Source: Bacillota bacterium (GTDB lineage Bacteria; Bacillota; Clostridia; Christensenellales; CAG-138). Taken from it: a stretch of 64,000 nt of DNA. Numbering within the stretch: the stretch's first letter is position 1; every line of letters begins with the position of its first letter. The notes beneath the pieces were generated by a model. That model worked only from the letters and a program-made list of their open reading frames with translations, ran no database searches and had not been told where the DNA came from. The position numbers and the translations under genes were made by a program. Positions 52,121 to 60,098 of this stretch are shown here, piece after piece. Location: positions 53,579-117,578 of the forward strand of contig JAEYCM010000042.1 in assembly GCA_023455425.1 (NCBI GenBank), written 5' to 3'.

Positions 52121-53812
52121 CTACTCTTTCTTCAGCCCGTCCTGCCGGTTCTTTTCAAAGAGCAGCACGGCTGCGGCAACAGAAGCATTCAACGAGTCCA
52201 TGGGCCCACGCATGGGGATGGAGACCAGGTGATCGCAGTTTTCGCGCACCAGGCGGGAGATGCCTTCGCCCTCGTTGCCGATAACGATTGCGAGCGGTCC
52301 GCTCAAATCCACCTTTTCCATCGGTTCGCCGGAGGGTTCGGCCCCGGCGATCCATACGCCCGCTTCTTTGAGCTGGGTGATGGCGACGGTGAGGTTGACG
52401 ACCTTTGCCACCTTGATATATTCCACCGCGCCCGCGCTGGCCTTGGCGACTGCGGCGGTGACGGAGGCGGAGCGGCGCTTGGGCAGCACCACGCCGTGTA
52501 CGCCCGCGCACGCGGCGCTTCTGAGCATGGAGCCGAGGTTGTACGGATCGTTGATTTCATCGAGCAGCAGCAGGAACGGCGGCTCGTTGCGCTCTTTTGC
52601 GACAGCCAGAATATCTTCCAAAGTCGAATACTCGATATCCGGCACCATGGCGAGGATGCCCTGGTGGTTGCCGGGCTTGCCGCCGTGGCCAAAGGGCATG
52701 CAGAGTTCGTCCAGGCGCTTGCGGTCGGTCGTGCGCACCACAAGGTTTCGTTCATGCGCCATGCCGAGGATTTCCTTGAGGGAGCCATCCTGCTCTTCCA
52801 CAACAAGGACACGGTCTATGCTGCGCCCGCTCTTGATGGCCTCGCGCACGGCGTTGCGGCCCATGATGAAGTAGGGCAGCGTCTGCTCCTCTTCCTGCGG
52901 CTGGAACTTGGTTTCATATACTTCCTGCGCCTCGGGCGCTACATAGCGCGGGCGGTTTTCATACGTGCGCTTGACATGCGGCTTCTCGGCAGGGACAGGC
53001 GCCGCTGTTTCCTCTACGGGGCGCTCTATAACCTGCTTTTCCGCATAAGGCTTTTTATCAGCATAAGGCTTATCGCCATATGGCTTTCTGCCATATGGCT
53101 TATCCCCCGCAGGACGGTTCCCGTAGGGCTTCTTTTCATACGGCCTTTCCCCTGCCGGGCGATCCCCATACGGTTTGCGCTCTCCATCAGGTTTGTCGCC
53201 GTAAGGTTTCTTATAGGGCCTATCCCCCGCAGGGCGATCGCCGTAGGGCTTCTTTTCATACGGCCTGTCTCCTGCCGGGCGGTCGCCGTAGGGTTTGCGT
53301 TCCCCATAGGGCTTGTCGCCATACGGCTTTTTATACGGCCTATCCCCCGCAGGACGATCGCCGTAGGGTTTCTTCTCACCGTAAGGCCTGTCCCCTGCTG
53401 GACGGTCGCCGTAGGGTTTGCGTTCCCCGTAGGGCTTGTCGCCATACGGCTTTTTATACGGCCTATCCCCCGCAGGGCGATCGCCGTAGGGTTTCTTCTC
53501 ACCGTAAGGCCTGCCCCCTGCCGGGCGGTCGCCGTAGGGTTTGCGTTCCCCATAGGGCTTGTCGCCGTAAGGCTTTTTATAGGGCCGGTCTCCCGCAGGA
53601 CGATCGCCATAGGGCTTCTTTTCCCCATATGGCCTGTCCCCTGCAGGGCGGTCCCCGTAGGGTTTCTTTTCGCCAAAGGGTTTGCTTCCGAATGTCTTTT
53701 TGCCGTAGGGCTTATCGCCTGCGGGCTTTCGGCCTTCCGGGCGCGCGTCCCGTCCGCCGCCGGATTGCCGGGATTTGCCGGGGCGATCATCGCGGCCGTT
53801 GTAATTGGGCAT
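52121..53812 (-). CDS. rlmB: 23S rRNA (guanosine-2'-O)-methyltransferase RlmB with long repetitive N-terminus
   Basis: A 563-residue protein, over twice the usual 245-250. Residues 314-563 are a complete SpoU enzyme: substrate-binding domain from YFIMGRNAVREAI, then the knotted methylase with LDEINDPYNLGSMLRSA near 417, IVIGNEGEGISRLV near 510 and IPMRGPMDSLNASVAAAVLL near 533. It methylates the ribose of a guanosine in 23S rRNA. Residues 1-313 are a basic, low-complexity extension built of (R/K)PYG(D/E)(R/K) units, including four 40-41-residue tandem repeats. Such an RNA-like-binding tail could tether the enzyme to ribosome precursors; that is inference. Confidence 0.93.
   Translation of the reverse strand: MPNYNGRDDRPGKSRQSGGGRDARPEGRKPAGDKPYGKKTFGSKPFGEKKPYGDRPAGDRPYGEKKPYGDRPAGDRPYKKPYGDKPYGERKPYGDRPAGGRPYGEKKPYGDRPAGDRPYKKPYGDKPYGERKPYGDRPAGDRPYGEKKPYGDRPAGDRPYKKPYGDKPYGERKPYGDRPAGDRPYEKKPYGDRPAGDRPYKKPYGDKPDGERKPYGDRPAGERPYEKKPYGNRPAGDKPYGRKPYGDKPYADKKPYAEKQVIERPVEETAAPVPAEKPHVKRTYENRPRYVAPEAQEVYETKFQPQEEEQTLPYFIMGRNAVREAIKSGRSIDRVLVVEEQDGSLKEILGMAHERNLVVRTTDRKRLDELCMPFGHGGKPGNHQGILAMVPDIEYSTLEDILAVAKERNEPPFLLLLDEINDPYNLGSMLRSAACAGVHGVVLPKRRSASVTAAVAKASAGAVEYIKVAKVVNLTVAITQLKEAGVWIAGAEPSGEPMEKVDLSGPLAIVIGNEGEGISRLVRENCDHLVSIPMRGPMDSLNASVAAAVLLFEKNRQDGLKKE
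53030..53700 (-). repeat. in-frame tandem repeats coding the RlmB N-terminal extension
   Basis: About four direct repeats of 120-123 bases plus shorter partial units. Each codes a KKPYGDKPYGERKPYGDRPA-type block followed by the shorter GDRPYGEKKPYGDRPAGD block. Repeat length is a multiple of three, and copies differ at few sites, many of them synonymous, so expansion and contraction would keep the frame. Confidence 0.9.
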
Positions 53813-53827
53813 ACTGTTCGTTCCTTT

Positions 53828-54175
53828 CTATTCCGCCAATGTGGGGATAATCGCAAGAATGCGCAGGGTAGCCGTACCGTTATTTCTAAGTTCATGGGCT
53901 TCCCCGGAGCGGCACAGGTGCGCGTCTCCTGGGGAAAGGGTGACATAAACGCCATTGTCCAGCACCGTCGCTTGCCCTTCGAGCACATAATAAACTTCCG
54001 CCTCCGCCTCATGCGGATGCTCTCCGATGGAACATCCCGTTTCCAGCGTTACGACGGAAAGCAGACGCAGATGCGGAATGTGTTCGGCAAACAGCGGCAT
54101 CAAGGATACAGAACCGTCTCCGCCCCGCATATTGGCCTTACTTTCCGGCTGCATGTCTTTTTGATATCGTATCAC
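53828..54175 (-). CDS. small cupin-domain protein
   Basis: A 115-residue single cupin. The first motif is GCSIGEHPHEAEAEVYYVLEG near residue 46-66 with metal-binding His and Glu, and the second is LSPGDAHLCRSGEAHELRNNG near 80-100 with a His. It is of ordinary size for a small metal-binding cupin; ligand and reaction are unknown. It sits between rlmB and mini-RNase III, where many Firmicutes have rlmB directly followed by a YacP gene, so it looks like an insertion in a conserved neighbourhood. Confidence 0.85.
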   Translation of the reverse strand: MIRYQKDMQPESKANMRGGDGSVSLMPLFAEHIPHLRLLSVVTLETGCSIGEHPHEAEAEVYYVLEGQATVLDNGVYVTLSPGDAHLCRSGEAHELRNNGTATLRILAIIPTLAE

Positions 54176-54305
54176 AGTATTCCCCCTTTGGTTGTGACTT
54201 TTATTTGAACGCTGTATCCCCTGCCGCCCGCATTGTGGGGGATGGCAAAGAACAACCAGATTTCACACCATATAGCGTTCCCCAAAAAGTGAAGCGGGCC
54301 GCATC

Positions 54306-54746
54306 TTATTCGTTCCCGCTTTCCCGCTCCTGTGTAAAAAGCGCGTGGTGCATCAGTTCCTGAATACGCGCATCATCGCCTTTGATGTAAAGATAACCAA
54401 AGAGCGCCTCAAGCCCCGTCGCCGCGCGGTACTCCCCAATGGACGCGCTGCGGGGTATGGTGCCGATGTGCGCGTTGCGTCCCCGCCGGTATACGGAGGC
54501 TTCCTGCTCGTTTAAAATCGGCAGCAGCCGAACGCTCACCTCCGCCTGCGCGCTTGCGCGCACCTTTTTGGACGCCTGCATGTGCAGGTTGTGGACGGTG
54601 GCGTCGCTTTGGTGCAGCAGCAGCGTGCGCACATACAGGTCGTATACCGTATCCCCGATATAGGCCAATGTCAGCGGCGACATCTGCATGGCGTCGCGCG
54701 CAGGCGCGTCGGGGAGAAGCTTACGGATGTCCTCGCAAACGCTCAT
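54306..54746 (-). CDS. mrnC: mini-ribonuclease III
   Basis: A 146-residue RNase III-type protein without a double-stranded-RNA-binding domain, which matures 23S rRNA in Firmicutes. SPLTLAYIGDTVYDLYVRTLLL near residue 25-46 has the catalytic Asp, KKVRASAQAEV follows, and YRAATGLEALFGYLYIKGDDARIQEL near 110-135 has the second acidic cluster. The ATG at 54746 overlaps the panE stop (ATGA). Together with rlmB and sigH it keeps part of the classic gene order. Confidence 0.93.
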   Translation of the reverse strand: MSVCEDIRKLLPDAPARDAMQMSPLTLAYIGDTVYDLYVRTLLLHQSDATVHNLHMQASKKVRASAQAEVSVRLLPILNEQEASVYRRGRNAHIGTIPRSASIGEYRAATGLEALFGYLYIKGDDARIQELMHHALFTQERESGNE

Positions 54747-55669
54747 ACGCGCCCCGAAAAGCGTTCGAGCACCCGGCGGTTGCAGGGTACCTCCACGCCG
54801 TGTTTTTCCGCCATGCGGCAAACCTCGCCCGCAAACAGGTTAAGCTCGGTGGGCTTGTTGGGCTCGTTCAGGTCGCGGGCAAAAGAGGAAGTCGCCTCGT
54901 ACGGCAGCTTTTGCACCGCGGCAAGGTGCCGCGCCCGGATATCCGCCGGAAGATCGATCCCCTCTTTTTGCGCCATCAGCAGCACCTCATCGAGAAGACC
55001 CACCAAAAAATCCCACATCTCCCCGTTTTCCCGAAGCTCGCCGATTGTAACGTTATAGTACGCGGTGGCCTGCCCGTTGGAACAGATGAAGGACCACTTG
55101 ATCCAAGTTTCCCTGACGATATCGTCCGGCGTTTCCGTGTTTACGCCGCTCACGTTGAGCATGTGGCAGAGCGTATGCATGGAAGCCGGCGCGTTTGCCG
55201 CAGGTATCCCCGGAACGCCCAGCAGCAGCCGGATGATAGGCCCCGTCTTTTCAATAATGCCGGGCGCCGTGATACGGCTGAACACATAGATGCAGCCGTC
55301 GAGCGCGATGCCGGACTGCGTGTGTTGCCGGATGCGCCGGTGCGTGTTGACGCCGTTGAGCAGCGGAACAAGGAGCGTGTTGGGTCCTATGCAGGGTTGA
55401 ACTTGCCGGACCGCGTCCTCCAGCCCGTAGCCCTTTGTGCACAGCAGGATCGCATCCTGTACGCCTGCCTCCGCAGGGTTATCCGTACAAAGGGCGGGAA
55501 AAACGGTGGAGCTTGTCCCTTCGTCCACCAAAGTCAGCCCCCGCTCGCGGATGGCCGCAAGCTGCGCGCCTCGCGCGATGAGCGTGATATTGCCATAGTT
55601 TGCGCAGAGCTTGGCCGCGAGGTATCCTCCGATGCCGCCCGCACCCACAATCATGATATTCAACCGCAT
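54743..55669 (-). CDS. panE: 2-dehydropantoate 2-reductase family protein
   Basis: A 308-residue ketopantoate reductase that uses NADPH to make pantoate for coenzyme A. The nucleotide loop is MIVGAGGIGGYLAAKL near residue 6-21. The region LCTKGYGLEDAV with its lysine and the block TWIKWSFICSNGQATAYYNVTIGELRENGEMWD near 180-212 are the family active-site helices. The ATG at 55669 follows GGAGGAG. Several PanE-like proteins act on other keto acids, so panE is probable rather than certain. It is coupled to mrnC. Confidence 0.82.
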   Translation of the reverse strand: MRLNIMIVGAGGIGGYLAAKLCANYGNITLIARGAQLAAIRERGLTLVDEGTSSTVFPALCTDNPAEAGVQDAILLCTKGYGLEDAVRQVQPCIGPNTLLVPLLNGVNTHRRIRQHTQSGIALDGCIYVFSRITAPGIIEKTGPIIRLLLGVPGIPAANAPASMHTLCHMLNVSGVNTETPDDIVRETWIKWSFICSNGQATAYYNVTIGELRENGEMWDFLVGLLDEVLLMAQKEGIDLPADIRARHLAAVQKLPYEATSSFARDLNEPNKPTELNLFAGEVCRMAEKHGVEVPCNRRVLERFSGRV

Positions 55670-55852
55670 TCTCCTCCGGCTTTTCCTGTGCGCGCCAAAT
55701 GCGCACAACTCGCCTGATGATATTATACGCGAAAACCTACGGCCGGGCAATATAACCGGATGAGGCAAAAAAAGCGCGTCTTTTATACAAAATCATACAA
55801 AAACGTTATATACATTTAATCTCTTCTATTATTAACCAATATATGCTGCATA

Positions 55853-55861
55853 TGGTATACT
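55853..55861 (+). promoter_or_regulatory. extended -10 promoter element of the 5'-nucleotidase gene
   Basis: TGGTATACT, an extended -10 (TGn then TATACT), 76 bases ahead of the ATG. The -35 region is poor. The same extended -10 appears before the IolR-like gene. Confidence 0.5.
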
Positions 55862-55936
55862 ATTTGTAAGCGGTTATTCCGCCGTTGCTTCTATGCGGAA
55901 CCTGTCAGCTGTCTCAAAAATCTGAAAGGAGTTAAG

Positions 55937-57631
55937 ATGATGAAAGGAAAACGAATTCTGTCCCTTGCGCTTAGTATGGTCTTTGTCTTTGCACTTTTGG
56001 TTCCCACGCAATTCGCCGCCGCTGCCGGCACCGATACTGCCGCAGCCACCGCCCCTACAAGTACGGATATTGTCATCCTCTACACCAATGACGTGCACTG
56101 CGCCGTGGATGAAGGCATAGGCTACGCCGGTATTGCGGCATATAAAGCGGATATGCTCAAAACCAACAAGTATGTAACGCTGGTAGACAACGGTGACGCC
56201 ATCCAGGGCGGAATTTTAGGTACGCTCTCCAACGGCTCGTATATCATCGACATCATGAACAAGGTCGGCTACGATATCGCCGTCCCCGGCAACCATGAAT
56301 TTGATTATGGCATGAGCCGCTTTCTAAGCCTTGCCAAGAAGCTTAAGTCCGGCTATATTTCCAGCAACTTCATGGACCTGAAGACCGGCAAACCGATTTT
56401 TGAGGGCTATAAAATGGTTTCCTATGGCGACGTCAAGGTTGCCTATGTGGGCATTTCCACGCCGGAATCCATTTCCAAATCCACCCCGACCTATTTCCAG
56501 GATTCCAAGGGCAACTACATCTATGGCTTCTGCGGGGATAACAGCGGCAAAGATCTATACAACGCCGTTCAAAAGTCCATTGACGCAGCCAAGGCCGCAG
56601 GCGCTACGTATGTTGTCGCCGTGGGCCACTGCGGCATCGATGGGCAGAGCGCGCCCTGGCGCTCCACGGATGTCATTGCAAATGTATCCGGCCTTACCGC
56701 CTTTATTGACGGCCACTCCCACAGCGTCATCCCCCAGATGAAAGTCAGGGATAAGCATGGCCAAATGGTGGTGCTGACCTCCTCCGGGACCAAGCTTTCC
56801 GCCATTGGCAAAGTGGTGATCAAATCCAACGGAAAGGTCACAAGCGAGCTCGTAAAGGATTATACGGCCAAGGATGCCGACATTGCCGCATACGTGGCCG
56901 GTATCAAGGCCAAAAACGACGCCCTTCTCAAAAAGGTAGTCGCCAAGTCCAGTGTATTGCTCACCACCAATGACGCAAACGGCAAGCGCGCCGTCCGCAA
57001 CCAGGAAACCAACCTCGGTGATCTTGCCGCCGACGCGTACCGCATCATCGGCAAGGCCGATATCGGCTGGGTCAACGGCGGCGGCCTGCGCGCGGATATC
57101 AAGGCAGGCAGCATTACTTACGGCGATATCATCAATGTTTTCCCGTTCAACAACGCCCTGTGCGTAGTGGAAGCCACAGGTCAGGAAATCCTTGACGCGC
57201 TTGAAATGTCGGCGCGCGTCTGCCCGGAGGAAAACGGCGGGTTCCTGCATGTCTCCGGCCTTAAATTCACCATTGATACTTCCGTCCGTTCCACGGTTGT
57301 GGTAGATTCCAATAAGATGTTTGTACAGGTTGCGGGCAACCGCCGCGTGAAGGATGTCCAGGTTCTGAACAAATCCGGCGCATACGAACCCCTTGACGCC
57401 GCGAAGACCTACACGCTGGCCTCGCACAACTACATGCTCAAATCCGGCGGCGACGGCATCAACATGTTTATGGACAACAAGTTCATCAAGGATTCCGTGA
57501 TGCTGGATAACCAATTGCTCATCACCTATATTACCAAGGACCTCAAGGGCTCTATCCCCTCGTCCTACGCCAAATCCCAGGGACGCATCACCATTGTAAA
57601 TGCGGCCTCGCAATCTGAAAAGGCCGCGTAG
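55937..57631 (+). CDS. secreted 5'-nucleotidase/2',3'-cyclic phosphodiesterase family protein
   Basis: A 564-residue UshA-type protein with a cleavable signal peptide (ILSLALSMVFVFALLVPTQFAAAAG). The metallophosphatase domain has ILYTNDVHCAVDE near residue 46, LVDNGDAIQGG near 83, VPGNHEFDYG near 114, AVGHCGIDG and FIDGHSHSVIP near 254-264. The C-terminal domain has RNQETNLGDLAADAYR and WVNGGGLRADIKAG near 376-392 and the substrate stacking region. It should release phosphate from external nucleotides. There is no LPXTG motif, so it is secreted or held non-covalently. It has its own promoter and terminator. Confidence 0.92.
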   Translation: MMKGKRILSLALSMVFVFALLVPTQFAAAAGTDTAAATAPTSTDIVILYTNDVHCAVDEGIGYAGIAAYKADMLKTNKYVTLVDNGDAIQGGILGTLSNGSYIIDIMNKVGYDIAVPGNHEFDYGMSRFLSLAKKLKSGYISSNFMDLKTGKPIFEGYKMVSYGDVKVAYVGISTPESISKSTPTYFQDSKGNYIYGFCGDNSGKDLYNAVQKSIDAAKAAGATYVVAVGHCGIDGQSAPWRSTDVIANVSGLTAFIDGHSHSVIPQMKVRDKHGQMVVLTSSGTKLSAIGKVVIKSNGKVTSELVKDYTAKDADIAAYVAGIKAKNDALLKKVVAKSSVLLTTNDANGKRAVRNQETNLGDLAADAYRIIGKADIGWVNGGGLRADIKAGSITYGDIINVFPFNNALCVVEATGQEILDALEMSARVCPEENGGFLHVSGLKFTIDTSVRSTVVVDSNKMFVQVAGNRRVKDVQVLNKSGAYEPLDAAKTYTLASHNYMLKSGGDGINMFMDNKFIKDSVMLDNQLLITYITKDLKGSIPSSYAKSQGRITIVNAASQSEKAA

Positions 57632-57660
57632 ACCGAAAACGACTTCTCTGTTAAAGCACG

Positions 57661-57699
57661 AAAAAGCTCCGCGCCCAATCTGGGCGCGGAGCTTTTTTT
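57661..57699. terminator. bidirectional terminator
   Basis: Perfect 12-base stem AGCTCCGCGCCC / GGGCGCGGAGCT with TTTTTTT on the plus side and AAAAA on the other, between the convergent nucleotidase and amidase genes. Confidence 0.9.
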
Positions 57700-57706
57700 C
57701 CTTTCC

Positions 57707-58453
57707 TTATTCTGAAATGGGAGAAGGTGTTGGAGCCGTGGGCGCAGCGGCGGCAAAATAGGCCGCCACGCCCGCTACAATGCCCGCCGCAAGCTTTTTC
57801 TGGTGGGCGGGGTCCTGCAGCTTTGCTTCATCCGAAGCGTTGGACAAAAACCCGCATTCTATGATGACGGCGGGGGCGATGCTTTCACGCAGTACAAAAT
57901 AGTCCCCGGGGTTCGCGGGGCGCTTGGGATGGCCGATGGTCTCGCAGACCGCGGTGATTACCTGCGTAGCGAGCTTTTCCCCTTCCGCAGAGCCTTTCAT
58001 ATAAAACGCCATGGGGCCTTTGATGGAACTGTCCCGGAACTTGTTCATATGGATGCTGACGATGGCGCACACCCCATCCTGGCGCATGATCTCGCGGCGC
58101 GCTTCCATATCCGCGCGTTTGTTCTCACCCAAGGCGTCCTCATTTTTGCGGGTCATCTCCACGGCAAATCCGGCTTCCCGCAGGCCGCTTTCCACGAGCC
58201 GCGCGACCTCCAGGTTGATGCCCGCCTCCTGTATTCCGTTCACGCCGACTGCCCCGCCATCCTTCCCTCCATGCCCGGCGTCGAGTATGATCAACGGCAC
58301 CCCGCCGCTGTCCGTCTGCGCGGGCAGGGCTTGCGCCGCGGGCTGCGAAAGCGGCGACCATACGCCCGAAGCGGCAACTGCAAACAAACTCACCGCAAGC
58401 ACGACGCCCATCCAATCAAAAAACTGCTTCCCAAGCCTTGTCTGCTTCTCCAA
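57707..58453 (-). CDS. N-acetylmuramoyl-L-alanine amidase (amidase_3, CwlD-like)
   Basis: A protein of about 248 residues with one N-terminal membrane segment (WMGVVLAVSLFAVAASGVW) and an amidase_3 domain outside the membrane that cuts the stem peptide from muramic acid. LIILDAGHGGKDGGAVGVNGIQEAGINLEVA holds the zinc His and Glu, VSIHMNKF the next His, and VIIECGFLSNASD the catalytic Glu. The size and single anchor resemble CwlD, which makes muramic lactam in spore cortex. I chose the TTG at 58453 with GGGGGG upstream; a TTG at 58477 is an alternative. Confidence 0.88.
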   Translation of the reverse strand: MEKQTRLGKQFFDWMGVVLAVSLFAVAASGVWSPLSQPAAQALPAQTDSGGVPLIILDAGHGGKDGGAVGVNGIQEAGINLEVARLVESGLREAGFAVEMTRKNEDALGENKRADMEARREIMRQDGVCAIVSIHMNKFRDSSIKGPMAFYMKGSAEGEKLATQVITAVCETIGHPKRPANPGDYFVLRESIAPAVIIECGFLSNASDEAKLQDPAHQKKLAAGIVAGVAAYFAAAAPTAPTPSPISE

Positions 58454-58664
58454 TGCAATGCCCCCCGCTTCCTTCAAAAGCCGACCGGCGGCTCAGTTTT
58501 CAACAGCGCCACTTTTTTTGCTGTTCCTATATGATATTCCGTACATAACGCGCTTATATCTGTTTGTATTCCCCACTTACAGGCATTTTTTGCACGTCTT
58601 ACTGCGGTTTGACTGTATATGCATTGCATTGTATATGCGGGGCGCGCTGTGCATATGCGCATAT

Positions 58665-58922
58665 CTATCCACATCATGCACAGAGTTATGCACAGGCTTG
58701 CGGCCATATTCTCGTCATATTTTTTTGTTATGCACAGTTTGACACGCCGCATATACACACTATGCCCATTTGTGCACATGCAGCGCGCACTTCCAAAAAC
58801 CCCGTATTTCCGGCACTTTTTTGACTATGCCGTAAATATGCACAAGATTTATATACACGAAACCTTAGACGCACATATACGCATCAAAAAAACGGCCATA
58901 AGCCGTTTCATGTTGTGCACAA
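58665..58922 (+). other. cluster of DnaA-box-like 9-mers in a non-coding region
   Basis: The 790-base stretch between the amidase and ispE holds no convincing gene. Within it are two exact matches to the DnaA box TTATNCACA (58686-58694, 58728-58736) and near matches CTATCCACA (58665-58673), ATATGCACA (58836-58844), and TTGTGCACA (58770-58778 and 58913-58921). All are in the same orientation. The flanks are rich in ATATGC/GCATAT words. Confidence 0.5.
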
Positions 58923-59133
58923 CGAAGACAGCCGCGGTTTCTTCGGCTCCAAACCGCAAGGCACCCGGCGAAGGCGGAAGCACAAATCCCCCTGTTTTAG
59001 GCGTTTTCCGGGAGTCTCCCAGCCGGATTGACATGCCCGTTTCATGTCGGTTTTACGGAGAATGGGGCGAAAAAAAGCGGAGTTTGACAGATATGAAACA
59101 TGCATTTTCCAACGAATAACAGTAAGAACGTTA

Positions 59134-59171
59134 TTTAAAAAATAAACAGCCTACACATGGGTGTAAGCTGT
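59134..59171 (-). terminator. terminator after ispE
   Basis: Inverted repeat ACAGCcTACAC / GGTGTAaGCTGT, followed on the minus strand by TTTATTTTTT. It lies about 100 bases past the ispE stop. Confidence 0.7.
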
Positions 59172-59266
59172 CCGGGCATCAATCATTGCTTGCGTTTCAG
59201 GGGATCGGCGCTAACGCGCCGCTGATAGGGGAACCTCGTTTCTCCCCCCGCTGCCGGATACCCTCC

Positions 59267-60094
59267 TCATGTCACCGAACTGCAGACGCGGCAAAAGGGA
59301 ACATCCGAAAACGCCAGAGCAGCGGCGTTCGCATCCGCTTCCGCTTCGAACAAGCCAAACACCGCGGAACCTGAGCCCGTCATGGCGGCGCCTAGAGCGC
59401 CCGTATCCCGCAAACGCGCGCACAGCGCGCCGATCTCGGGCAGCAGAGAAACCGCCGCAGGCTGCAGGGCGTTATGAAACGCGCCGCCCAGCGCGCGAAC
59501 GTCTCCATCCCAAAGCGCGCGGATAGCGCCACCCGTATCGGGATGGGAAACGGGAAACTGCAGGCGCGAAAACAGCAGCGGCGTGGAGATGCCCGCCTGC
59601 GGCTTTAACAGCAAAAACCACAGCGGCTTTTGAATAGGCGGAAGCGTTTCAATTTTCTCCCCGATGCCGCCCACGCGGCAGGGCTCCCGGTGCAAACAGT
59701 AGGGCACATCCGCGCCGACCAAGCGCGCCGCCTCATAAAGCTGTTCCGTATTAAGCGCGCCGTATTCCCGTTGCATCAGCAGCAGAGTCTCCGCAGCGTC
59801 GGCGCTGCCGCCGCCAAGCCCCGCCTCAGCAGGAATGCGCTTACCTACATGGATGCGCGCGCCCAATGCGCGCCCGGCCAACTTGGAATAGACATTCGCC
59901 GCCTTTGTTACGGTATCGTCAACGGGCGTATCCATGCCCTCATAGGTCACCAAAATATCGTCCGCCGGGGAAAACGTGAGCGTATCCGCCAGGGAGACGC
60001 GAATGTTCAACATATCCAGCTCATGGTATCCGTCTGCCCGGCGAAACAGCACGTCCAGCGTCAGGTTGAGCTTTGCGTAAGCCAAAGCTTGCAA
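59267..60094 (-). CDS. ispE: 4-diphosphocytidyl-2-C-methyl-D-erythritol kinase
   Basis: A 275-residue GHMP kinase of the non-mevalonate isoprenoid pathway. AYAKLNLTLDVLFRRADGYHELDM at the start is the IspE pattern (usually AKINL), and the ATP loop is IPAEAGLGGGSADAAETLLL near residue 88-107. The C-terminal GAAMTGSGSAVFGLF near 238-252 is the third GHMP motif. The TTG at 60094 follows AAGGAGG. It begins 4 bases after the helicase-loader gene. Confidence 0.93.
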   Translation of the reverse strand: MQALAYAKLNLTLDVLFRRADGYHELDMLNIRVSLADTLTFSPADDILVTYEGMDTPVDDTVTKAANVYSKLAGRALGARIHVGKRIPAEAGLGGGSADAAETLLLMQREYGALNTEQLYEAARLVGADVPYCLHREPCRVGGIGEKIETLPPIQKPLWFLLLKPQAGISTPLLFSRLQFPVSHPDTGGAIRALWDGDVRALGGAFHNALQPAAVSLLPEIGALCARLRDTGALGAAMTGSGSAVFGLFEAEADANAAALAFSDVPFCRVCSSVT

Positions 60095-60098
60095 AAAA

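Noticed and set aside
51783..52232. Open frame across palindromic element F
   Set aside because: Similar translated pieces appear in the other copies because the DNA repeats; it spans the ends of two real genes in antisense, so it is a by-product of the element.
53030..53700. Regular repeats considered as a CRISPR array
   Set aside because: There are no unique spacers; units are 120-123 bases, in frame, and code for the RlmB extension. No cas gene is present.
52229..54208. A 659-codon open frame on the plus strand
   Set aside because: It is antisense to rlmB and the cupin gene; the openness comes from the repeated GC-rich units of rlmB, and it shows no protein family.
58619..59119. A 166-codon plus-strand frame in the stretch after the amidase
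   Set aside because: Unusual composition rich in His, Met and Ile caused by TGCACA and ATATGC words, no convincing ribosome binding site, no recognisable domain; treated as non-coding.
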